Shown here: positions 28,426-34,730 of the stretch, one piece after another
Layout: every line of letters begins with the position of its first letter
Numbering within the stretch: the stretch's first letter is position 1
NCBI RefSeq assembly: GCF_001278705.1
Contig: NZ_CP012600.1
Span: forward strand, 3,411,917-3,475,916
DNA: 64,000 bases
Source of the DNA: Bacillus gobiensis
GTDB lineage: Bacteria > Bacillota > Bacilli > Bacillales > Bacillaceae
Direction: 5' to 3'
Translations under genes and position numbers: made by a program
Notes under the pieces: model-generated
Seen by the model: only the letters and a program-made list of their open reading frames with translations
The model's database searches: none
Told to the model about the DNA's origin: nothing

Positions 28426-28521
28426 TTATCGATAGCTCCTATTTGGTTTTTTGTGCTGTGTTAATTCCGTTGCCAAAGAAACTACAATCCCAACGACTGT
28501 TCCCAGCAGAAAGTTTTGCAT
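28426..28521 (-). other. 31-residue transmembrane reading frame (likely N terminus of the next gene)
   Basis: The ATG at 28521 is preceded by AGGGGGATTAGTA. The frame encodes MQNFLLGTVVGIVVSLATEL and ends NRSYR. One membrane helix is clear. It ends just before the frame of the 103-residue protein, with an A6 run at the point where the frames would need to join. Confidence 0.5.
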
Positions 28522-28624
28522 TACTAATCCCCCTTTTTTTTCCAAAATAAGTGTTCTTCTTTATAAATACATAGATGGATACTCCAAACGCCACACCTGC
28601 TTTAAATGAGTCAATTGGTGTCAT
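28439..28624 (-). CDS. Small membrane protein in rlmH island
   Basis: A near-perfect ribosome site (AAAGGAGGTGA) stands 4 nt before the ATG at 28624, so translation is likely. The product begins MTPIDSFKAGVAFGVSIYVF, a short amphipathic start and one hydrophobic helix, then a Lys-rich stretch. The 61-residue frame runs over the start of the following small frame. A one-base shift in the adjoining A8-G5 run (about 28530-28542) would end it at about 34 residues just before that start, so the C-terminal half may be artefactual. Confidence 0.5.
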   Translation of the reverse strand: MTPIDSFKAGVAFGVSIYVFIKKNTYFGKKRGISNAKLSAGNSRWDCSFFGNGINTAQKTK

Positions 28625-28741
28625 GCTATCACCTCCTTTACCATAAAATCACGCACGAAAAAAGAGACGCAACTCTTTTAGAGCCAACCTCTCTGACGTG
28701 TAAAAATATTTAATTGTGCTATCTTTCTGACAACCAGTTCT

Positions 28742-29032
28742 TCACACAAAGCTAATAGGCTTAACAAGTTTACCATCGTTCAAAAGACCAATGCCGATAT
28801 CCTTCAGACCTTGCTTATCCTGTAACAAATAAACAACGTTCGATACTCCGCCATCATAGAAGAATACCCAGCAAGTCAGTTCTTATTTGTGTTCTTCTGG
28901 AATATTAGCCTTTACCTCTTCGTTTCTTATGTCATCCACTGAAAGGGTTTTAACGTCAGCTTTCCAGTCCTTCCAGGCTAAATGTGGGTGATGCTCCTCC
29001 ATGTAATTTCTGAATACATTAATAATTCTCAA
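28742..29032 (-). pseudogene. Hypothetical gene interrupted by one TAA
   Basis: A TTG start at 29032 follows AAAAGGAG with 9-nt spacing and encodes 49 residues (MRIINVFRNYMEEHHPHLAW to ANIPEEHK), then TAA at 28883-28885. The same frame continues for 46 natural-looking residues (ELTCWVFFYDGGVSNVVYLL to PISFV) to a TGA. This is best read as one ~96-residue gene with a nonsense mutation. Family not recognised. Confidence 0.55.
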
Positions 29033-29060
29033 ATGTTATTTGCTCCTTTTTATGAGTCGA

Positions 29061-29447
29061 TTAAAATAGAAAAAGGGGGAGAGAACTCATCCGTAATAGA
29101 TGAATCCTCCCCCCTTTAAAGTGAAACACAATGTTTCTCATTTCAAGCTCTTCAACAATATTAAGTAAATCCTTTGTTTTGCGAGAAAAGCGATTTACCT
29201 TCCAAACTAGCACCAAATCAAAGTCTTTACTTTTGGCATCATGGAGTAATTGTTGTAAAGCAGGTCTACCCTTGATATTCTTACCACTTTCCCCTCGGTC
29301 CACGTACTCTTTATGAACAACGTAACCCTCTCACTCGCACATTTCTCTCAGCACCCGGACCTGTTCATCAATACTGTATCCTTCCTCTGCCTGTTCCAAC
29401 GTGGAGACTCGGGTAAGGTAAATGTCTAGTATGAGTAGTTTGCACAT
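29061..29447 (-). pseudogene. Serine site-specific recombinase, N-terminal relic
   Basis: From an ATG at 29447 the frame reads into RVSTLEQAEEGYSIDEQVRV, the catalytic-Ser motif of serine recombinases. It hits TGA at 29331-29333 after LREMCE, then continues in the same frame EGYVVHKEYVDRGESGKNIK, ALQQLLHDAKSKDFDLVLVW, KVNRFSRKTKDLLNIVEELE and RNIVF, the rest of the resolvase domain. Homology ends near 29126 and the large C-terminal part is missing. It is inactive. Position, about 180 bp from the rlmH end, fits the integrase of an element inserted there. Confidence 0.85.
29072..29117 (-). terminator. Hairpin terminator after the recombinase relic
   Basis: AAAGGGGGAG pairs with CCTCCCCCCTTT; A- and T-rich flanks lie on both sides. 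Confidence 0.6.
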
Positions 29448-29550
29448 GTACTCAAAAACTTTTTTACCTATTGGGACTTTACTAGTTCAAGTGCAACGAA
29501 AGAAATTCATTAAATTCATCCTTATCAAGCGAAATGGCCAATAGATAAAC

Positions 29551-29564
29551 CGAACATTCGTTCC
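29551..29564 (-). promoter_or_regulatory. LexA-type SOS box upstream of the recombinase relic
   Basis: CGAACATTCGTTCC is close to the Bacillus LexA site CGAACRNRYGTTYC (one deviation). It lies about 100 bp upstream of the relic recombinase start, between it and the rlmH end. Confidence 0.5.
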
Positions 29565-29584
29565 TAGTATTTTTGCGGAATATT

Positions 29585-29613
29585 AAAAAGAGCAATCTTA
29601 AAAGACCACTCTT
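29585..29613 (-). terminator. rlmH terminator
   Basis: On the minus strand AAGAG-tgg-TCTT-tt-AAGA-ttg-CTCTT forms an interrupted hairpin followed by TTTAAT, 15 bp past the rlmH stop. Confidence 0.65.
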
Positions 29614-29621
29614 CTATAGAA

Positions 29622-29649
29622 ACCTCATTTACTTATGATAAGGCTCCCC
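29622..29649. repeat. att-like sequence at the rlmH 3' end (right boundary)
   Basis: AACCTCATTTACTTATGATAAGG and onwards covers the last codons of rlmH (GEPYHK stop). The minus-strand core CTTATCATAAGTAA closely resembles the known SCC attachment site at the 3' end of staphylococcal rlmH. The partner copy is at 25553-25577. Confidence 0.65.
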
Positions 29650-30108
29650 CCGAATAATCCGAAACCCACGATACACCTGCTCCACCAAAACCAGTCTCAT
29701 CAACTGATGCGGAAACGTCATTTTAGAAAACGACAGCTTCTCATCCGCCCGCTTCAATACTTCGTCACTCAAGCCGAGAGATCCGCCAATAACGAAGCTG
29801 ACTTTGCTCTTTCCGTAAGTTGCAAGCTTATCTATCGTATCAGCGAATTCCTCTGAGGTTTTCATTTTCCCTTCAATAGCGAGGGCGATGACGTGGTCGT
29901 CCGGGTTGATTTTGGCGAGGATTCGTTCGCCTTCTTTTTCTTTTACGATTCTCATGTCCTGTTCGCTTAAGTTTTCAGGGGCTTTTTCGTCGGGGAGTTC
30001 AATGATGTCCACCTTTGCATAGGCGGATAGGCGTTTGATGTATTCATCGATTCCTTGTTTCAAGTATTTTTCTTTTAGTTTTCCTACGGTAATTATGGTG
30101 ATTTTCAT
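29629..30108 (-). CDS. rlmH: 23S rRNA pseudouridine-1915 N3-methyltransferase RlmH
   Basis: 159 residues of the SPOUT methyltransferase family. The C-terminal trefoil-knot motifs are [40 protein letters not shown], and [14 protein letters not shown] at the C terminus. It methylates N3 of pseudouridine 1915 in helix 69 of 23S rRNA as a homodimer. The ATG at 30108 follows AGGAG; an in-frame ATG 18 bases upstream is less likely. Its 3' end is the classical SCC insertion site in staphylococci, and here it is followed by a recombinase relic and an island closed by a second copy of that end. Confidence 0.97.
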   Translation of the reverse strand: MKITIITVGKLKEKYLKQGIDEYIKRLSAYAKVDIIELPDEKAPENLSEQDMRIVKEKEGERILAKINPDDHVIALAIEGKMKTSEEFADTIDKLATYGKSKVSFVIGGSLGLSDEVLKRADEKLSFSKMTFPHQLMRLVLVEQVYRGFRIIRGEPYHK

Positions 30109-30244
30109 TGCTCGTCGCTCCTGCATTTGTAGTTATTTCTTATGATTCATTATATCCTACGGCTCTCTAAAACCAAATAACCCCATAAAGTATGGTGATC
30201 ACAATTATTCCAATTAAAAAAGGACTGCCTGGCAGCCCAAACAT

Positions 30245-30598
30245 TTACCGCAGCAACAAATAAGCAAAAAAGGTCAAGAAAACCAAGATCATGCAAACAG
30301 TCAAAAACACTACAATCACATGCGAGGATTCAAAGGTTTGCTCATTGATCTGCTTCCGTTTGCGGAGATAGCTGATCGTTGAAAAAATTAATGTAAAAAT
30401 TCCTAAGACGATCGATAAATATCCGATTGCCGTAACGATCTTATCTGCCCAATCACTCACTTCAGAAGCAGGGTTAAAATGAAGGTTCGTAACCAAGAAA
30501 CCTACTCCGCCAATGGCGATCGCCGTCCTGATCCAAGCCAGATAAGTTCGTTCATTTGCAAGATGCTGCTGTATGTATTTCGACTCGACGGTTGCCAT
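30245..30598 (-). CDS. DUF202 (YidH-type) membrane protein
   Basis: A ~117-residue protein starting at the ATG 30598 after GAAGGGAG. HLANERTYLAWIRTAIAIGG is the hallmark of DUF202 proteins. Three membrane helices are visible: about 25-45 (TAIAIGGVGFLVTN), 58-80 (VTAIGYLSIVLGIFTLIFST) and 95-115. Function unknown; DUF202 proteins are small inner-membrane proteins. Stands alone upstream of rlmH. Confidence 0.85.
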   Translation of the reverse strand: MATVESKYIQQHLANERTYLAWIRTAIAIGGVGFLVTNLHFNPASEVSDWADKIVTAIGYLSIVLGIFTLIFSTISYLRKRKQINEQTFESSHVIVVFLTVCMILVFLTFFAYLLLR

Positions 30599-30750
30599 TT
30601 TTCGTCTCCCTTCACATGGTGTATGGAGCAAACTCTCCTGTACCTATAATTTTACAACACTTATTTAATTAAGAAAAACGCTACAGGAGTTTGCACGCAC
30701 AGGATTACTCTTTCAAATGGATTTCCTTATTTAAATAATTATAGAGTATT

Positions 30751-30855
30751 AAAAATATCCTAATCCTGCTAAAAGTACCGGTCCAACAAGTCCTCCTGTT
30801 CCAAAAGCTTTTATCCCTATCGAAACGTTTTTCCTTCAACATTCATCCCAAGTCC
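30751..30855 (-). pseudogene. 3' relic of a yeiH paralogue
   Basis: The minus-strand translation, with small indels, reads GLGMNVE...GIKAFG...GLVGPVLLAGLGY, matching the C-terminal end of the intact yeiH product (GLGMNVEIKAF, GIKAFGAGLIGSVLLAGVGY). About 30 codons remain. It lies immediately upstream of the levanase promoter, and the matching lysR relic lies beyond the levanase gene. Confidence 0.8.
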
Positions 30856-30891
30856 CTATTTTGAATGACAATATTATATTTATGAAACCGG

Positions 30892-30940
30892 TTGACACAT
30901 GATACAGGTTGACATATCATACTAATTGAAAGCGCTTTAA
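30892..30940 (+). promoter_or_regulatory. Levanase promoter with cre site
   Basis: TTGACA (30892-30897), a 17-nt spacer and TATCAT (30915-30920). TGAAAGCGCTTTAA at 30927-30940 fits the cre consensus except one position and covers the likely transcription start, so glucose repression by CcpA is expected. A second TTGACA (30909-30914) lies inside a short direct repeat GGTTGACA. Confidence 0.8.
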
Positions 30941-31002
30941 TTGATAGCTTAGCAGTCTAAAGAAACCCTAGGTGTTTTATCCACAATTAAGGAGGAGAGC
31001 AT

Positions 31003-32598
31003 GTGAAAAAAAATTATCGTTTAGGAGCCTTTGTTACCACTGTGACATTAGTGGCTGGTTTGTTCTCGTACCCAACGAGTTCGATAGCCAATGATTCCAG
31101 AGAAGTAAAAGGATTAGGGGAATTACCCGGAGTTCAATTGAATACTAACCGTCATTATTATAATGAGATTTATCGCCCTCAATTCCACTTCACTCCCGAA
31201 CAGAATTGGATGAATGATCCTAACGGATTGGTTTATTATAAGGGAGAGTATCACCTTTTCTATCAATACAACCCTAAGGGAAACACATGGGGAAATATGA
31301 GTTGGGGACATGCTGTTAGTAAGGACCTTTTACATTGGGAACACCTCGATGTGGCTTTGAAACCGGATGAATTAGGGATGATTTTTTCAGGCAGTATGGT
31401 TGTAGATAAACATAATACTAGTGGACTCTTTAAAAAAGGTTCAGGCGGATTAGTCGCAATTTTCACTCATGCAGGGGATACGCAGCAACAGAGTATTGCC
31501 TATAGTGAGGATAACGGACGGACATGGAAGAAATATAAAGGAAATCCCGTTATTAAAAATCCGGGGATTGCAGATTTTCGTGATCCAAAGGTCTTCTGGC
31601 ATGAGGATACAAAACAGTGGGTCATGGTCGTAGCAGCTGGTAATCGCATACAAATATATTCATCATCAAATTTGAAGGAATGGGAATATAAGAGTGAATT
31701 TGGTGAAGGAATGGGTGCTCATGGAGGTGTCTGGGAATGCCCTGATCTATTTGAAATACCTGTAGACGGTAATCCAAACCATACAAAATGGGTATTGGGC
31801 GTAGATATTAACCCAGGTGCAGTTGCAGGTGGTTCTGGTGGACAATATTTTATAGGGGATTTTGATGGGAAAACCTTCAAAACTAAGCAAGAGCCAAAAG
31901 AGATTAACTGGGTGGATTATGGAAAGGATTTCTATGCTAGTCAATCTTGGGACAATATGAATCAGCGACGAGTATGGATAGCTTGGATGAATAATTGGAA
32001 TTATGCTGAAAAAATCCCTACATCTCCTTGGCGCAGTGCTATGTCCATACCGCGAGAAGTGGGGCTAAAAAAGACAGATAATGGTGAGATCCTGCTCACT
32101 CAGAAACCAATACATGAGATAAAGAAAATTAGGGATAAAAAATTTGAATTTAAAAACCGTAAGATTCAATCGGAGAATATCAAAATTCCAAAGATAAGTG
32201 GACAGACACAGGAGATTGTAGCTGAGTTTGAATTAGGTTCAGCAGATGAGTTTGGCTTTTATGTTCGAAAAGGACACGGGGAGTTCACAAAAGTCGGATA
32301 TGATGCAAAGAAGAGAGAACTATTTGTTGATCGGAGAAAATCTGGACGAACTGACTTCAGTGAAGACTTCGCCGGTGTTTATACAGCCCCATTAGATTCA
32401 GAGGACAATAAAATTAAGATGCATATTTTCATTGATCGTTCTTCCGTTGAAGTTTTTGGAAACGATGGTGAAAGGGTTCTGACCAATCAAATTTTCCCTG
32501 ACCCTAGTAGTGATGGATTAGAGATCTATTCAAAAGATGGAGATGTTAAGATAACTTCTTTGGATGTATACAAATTAGGTAGCACTTGGGATAAATAG
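31003..32598 (+). CDS. sacC: Secreted levanase/exo-inulinase, GH32 (531 residues)
   Basis: A GH32 fructan hydrolase with a signal peptide (about 1-30). Catalytic motifs are all present: WMNDPNG with nucleophile Asp72, FRDPK with Asp194 (transition-state stabiliser), and WECPDLF with acid/base Glu245. The five-bladed propeller is followed by the usual beta-sandwich (to about residue 528). It lacks the C-terminal CBM66 of B. subtilis SacC (677 residues). The GTG at 31003 follows AAGGAGGAG. A cre site overlaps the promoter. It releases fructose from levan, inulin or sucrose-type ends. It stands between relics of yeiH and lysR, so it looks like an inserted cassette. Confidence 0.9.
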   Translation: MKKNYRLGAFVTTVTLVAGLFSYPTSSIANDSREVKGLGELPGVQLNTNRHYYNEIYRPQFHFTPEQNWMNDPNGLVYYKGEYHLFYQYNPKGNTWGNMSWGHAVSKDLLHWEHLDVALKPDELGMIFSGSMVVDKHNTSGLFKKGSGGLVAIFTHAGDTQQQSIAYSEDNGRTWKKYKGNPVIKNPGIADFRDPKVFWHEDTKQWVMVVAAGNRIQIYSSSNLKEWEYKSEFGEGMGAHGGVWECPDLFEIPVDGNPNHTKWVLGVDINPGAVAGGSGGQYFIGDFDGKTFKTKQEPKEINWVDYGKDFYASQSWDNMNQRRVWIAWMNNWNYAEKIPTSPWRSAMSIPREVGLKKTDNGEILLTQKPIHEIKKIRDKKFEFKNRKIQSENIKIPKISGQTQEIVAEFELGSADEFGFYVRKGHGEFTKVGYDAKKRELFVDRRKSGRTDFSEDFAGVYTAPLDSEDNKIKMHIFIDRSSVEVFGNDGERVLTNQIFPDPSSDGLEIYSKDGDVKITSLDVYKLGSTWDK

Positions 32599-32672
32599 AT
32601 AAAGTTATAAAATACACGTGTCAGAATTGGCACTTGTACTATAATGGACCTCCTTAGGATCTGGTAAAAAAG

Positions 32673-32705
32673 AAGCCTTCGCTCTTATTGAGCAAAGGCT
32701 TTTTG
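32673..32705 (+). terminator. Levanase gene terminator
   Basis: AAGCCTT-c-GCTC pairs with GAGC-a-AAGGCTT and is followed by TTTTT. Confidence 0.85.
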
Positions 32706-32732
32706 ACGAGTTTTGGGGGACTCAATTATACA

Positions 32733-32832
32733 ATTAAAAAAACAATCCTTTGCCCGAACTTTTTCTTATGTTTATTTGCCCATCATGAAAAATAAAAAAA
32801 GTGTTGAGGCTTTTATCAATGTGCTTCATTAA
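32733..32832 (+). pseudogene. 3' relic of a lysR paralogue
   Basis: The translation LKKQSFARTFSYVYLPIMKN then KKSVEAFINVLH and stop matches the C terminus of the LysR protein at 14930-15808 (LKNQTFTRTLSYVYLPIMKN, RSVETFINVLQAE). The DNA is highly similar over 100 bp. The rest of the gene is gone, replaced by the levanase gene and its terminator. Confidence 0.9.
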
Positions 32833-32913
32833 AAGGTATCAGTAGATTGCACTCAGACCAATTTCATTGAGAGGCTGCCGCCTTAAGCATCTACTTTACG
32901 ATAAGTTAACCCG

Positions 32914-33017
32914 TATGAAGGACTTTTTTCTGGCTTTCTTACGCCTTTTTGGCCTTCACAACCTCTATGAAGGACTTTTCCCTGGCTTTCTGACTTCTTT
33001 TTGGCCTACAGAATTCA
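32914..33017. repeat. Tandem 52-bp repeat, two copies
   Basis: TATGAAGGACTTTT..CTGGCTTTCT.AC..CTTTTTGGCCT occurs at 32914 and again at 32966, with some divergence, in an otherwise gene-free stretch. No function is apparent. Confidence 0.65.
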
Positions 33018-33065
33018 TAGCCTTCTAGCTCAGCTTCAAAATGATAATACTCATTTACTGCTTGA

Positions 33066-33356
33066 TCAACACCGTATTCGATCCTTACTGGTTAACTTAG
33101 CATCTTTTAGCGCTTGTTCCACATTGTCATATCTAGATAGATACATTACTTTTCCATTTTCTATTCTCATGTGGGAAGAGACATCAGCTTCTCCTTTTAT
33201 ATTTCCTTCTTCGTCCTTCCAAACTCCGTGCTGTTCGAAAAAACTGCATTGCCCTTCGCATACATATTATTAGTGCTTAGCGTCAGTCCAGCCCGCTTCC
33301 CGCTTGATCCATTCAATTAATAGCTGATGGCCTGATCCAGAGCCTTTTGGGGCGGC
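33066..33356 (-). pseudogene. Two coding relics on the minus strand
   Basis: From 33266 to 33066 the minus strand reads FFEQHGVWKDEEGNIKGEAD and onward through RIENGKVMYLSRYDNVEQAL to a TGA, like the C-terminal part of a SnoaL/NTF2-type protein. Upstream of two TAA codons (33267-33272) another fragment in the same frame reads SGHQLLIEWIKREAGWTDAK to its stop. Neither has a start or full length. Family ideas are weak; coding origin is clear from the composition. Confidence 0.5.
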
Positions 33357-33510
33357 TTATTGTGTCAAGAAAACTCACACGGTACGCCTGGTTTTCCACT
33401 TACTAAAAGTATGAATAAATTATTTGTAAAAGATTAAAAAAAAGGTGGATAAACCATTTCAGAAGCTGTTATAATCCATACGTGATAATTTGATTGTAAA
33501 GGTGGCTAAC

Positions 33511-33708
33511 ATGGGGAAATCATCTTGCAGATACGTTGTAAATGCTGTCGGTAAGTGTGGAGAAACTTACTACACTCACTGTCAGGACAAACAAGAGCTA
33601 AAAAAATGGATTGCTGACCATCAAGAGAAGATAATTATGGATGAGTTGAGGATTAACGATAAATTTAAAAATCCCCTCATGAAATTATTCAATCTTAAAA
33701 ATAAATAA
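33511..33708 (+). CDS. Small hypothetical protein, 65 residues
   Basis: The ATG at 33511 follows AAAGGTGG and encodes a basic, Cys-containing protein (MGKSSCRYVVNAVGKCGETY). It has a predicted mixed beta/alpha fold, no membrane segment, and a Lys/Asn-rich C terminus. A strong terminator follows at once, which supports a real transcription unit. Family not recognised. Confidence 0.65.
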   Translation: MGKSSCRYVVNAVGKCGETYYTHCQDKQELKKWIADHQEKIIMDELRINDKFKNPLMKLFNLKNK

Positions 33709-33712
33709 ATGC

Positions 33713-33744
33713 AAAAGACGCCGATATGCCGGCGTCTTTTTTGG
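33713..33744 (+). terminator. Bidirectional terminator
   Basis: AAAGACGCCG-atatg-CCGGCGTCTTTTTT, between the convergent 65-residue protein gene and the HxlR relic. Confidence 0.9.
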
Positions 33745-33754
33745 TATTTGCCCC

Positions 33755-34095
33755 TTATTCATTGTTACCTACCCACTTTAACGCCCATTTGTCCATTTCC
33801 TTCAAAACATTTTGGAAATCCTCGCCTTTTTCTGTCAATGAATATTCTACGGTTACTGGTATCGTTGGGAAAACCTGCCGGTGGACAAAGCCATTTTGTT
33901 CTGTTCTAATTGGCGCAGTGTGTTTGTGAGAGACTGCGGCCTGATGATTTCGATCTTTTTTTGTAGTTGATTGTATCGTATTGGTCCTTGAGCCAGCTCC
34001 GCAATTACCGGAAAGGACCACTTCGAGCCAATAATCTGTAAGACTTGACAAATATTTGAACAAATTTTTTCGTTTTCTTCAAAAGAGCTTTCCAA
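33755..34095 (-). pseudogene. HxlR-family regulator frameshifted by a 5-bp duplication
   Basis: The N-terminal part (TTG start at 34095 after GGGAGG) reads ICSNICQVLQIIGSKWSFPV, then IAELAQGPIRYNQLQ and LTNTLRQLEQN, a clear HxlR DNA-binding domain. The continuation GFVHRQVFPTIPVTVEYSLT to the C terminus is in another frame. At 33897-33906 the plus strand has TGTTCTGTTC; removing one TGTTC unit restores one frame of about 110 residues. The reversible nature of a tandem 5-mer leaves open phase variation or a recent knockout. It is divergent from the truncated MFS gene. Confidence 0.85.
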
Positions 34096-34141
34096 AATGA
34101 CACCTCCCAACAAAAGTTAGTTTATCAAATAAATCTTATGT

Positions 34142-34669
34142 ATGAGTAATTCAATCATGTTTACGTATTTAACTCCATTTTTTGAAACTATCCTTCATTT
34201 AAATACTTCTGGTGTCGGTCTCATGATGCTTGTATTAGGAGTGGTTGGAGTAATCGGCTCACGCTTGGATGGATCAGGTGTCGATGCTTGGGGAACTGTC
34301 CGCATGATTTCTCTTAGTTTTTTAGTTTCATTTGGTGCTCTTGCTTTTCTGCCTATGTTTACGGCAATACTGCCTATTGGATTGGTTTTATTAACGATTT
34401 GGATGATGTTTATCTTTATGGCGGCTCCTGGTATTAATTCGTACTTTATTCAACAAGCACCTCAGTCAAGCAATTTCATACTTGGTTTGAACACATCGAT
34501 TATACATTTAGGAATGGCTATTGGTGCAGGTTTAGGGGGAATTCTTGTGAATTCGGCATCCACAGTCCTTTATCATCCATGGGCAGCGAGCAGTACGATA
34601 GCTTTGGGGTTGGCTGCGGCCATTGTCTCTTTCTCGATACGAAAAAGGAATTATTCTGAAACGGCATAG
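34142..34669 (+). pseudogene. MFS transporter, C-terminal half only
   Basis: 175 residues with about six membrane helices corresponding to TM7-TM12 of a drug-efflux MFS protein of the AraJ/YdhP type (FTYLTPFFETILHLNTSGVG, then IGSRLDGSGVDAWG, the loop between TM8 and TM9). The first ~200 residues are missing and there is no ribosome site at the first ATG. It is divergent from a broken HxlR regulator; HxlR/MFS pairs commonly act in resistance, so the whole unit seems to be decaying. Confidence 0.8.
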
Positions 34670-34675
34670 CAAACG

Positions 34676-34704
34676 GGCTGTTTTTCCTTTTGGAAATACA
34701 GCCT
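34676..34704 (+). terminator. Imperfect hairpin after the MFS relic
   Basis: GGCTGT..TCC pairs with GGA..ACAGCC, followed by TGATTTTCC. Convergent with the next gene. Confidence 0.5.
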
Positions 34705-34730
34705 GATTTTCCTCCATATTAATAAAACGC

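Noticed and set aside
29448..29584. Short protein-like frames between rlmH and the recombinase relic (for example NECSVYLLAISLDKDEFNEF)
   Set aside because: Two different frames give plausible pieces, neither has a start or adequate length; could be decayed coding sequence but not enough to call.
33001..33273. 90-residue plus-strand frame
   Set aside because: It is the shadow of minus-strand relic coding sequence and begins inside the tandem repeat.
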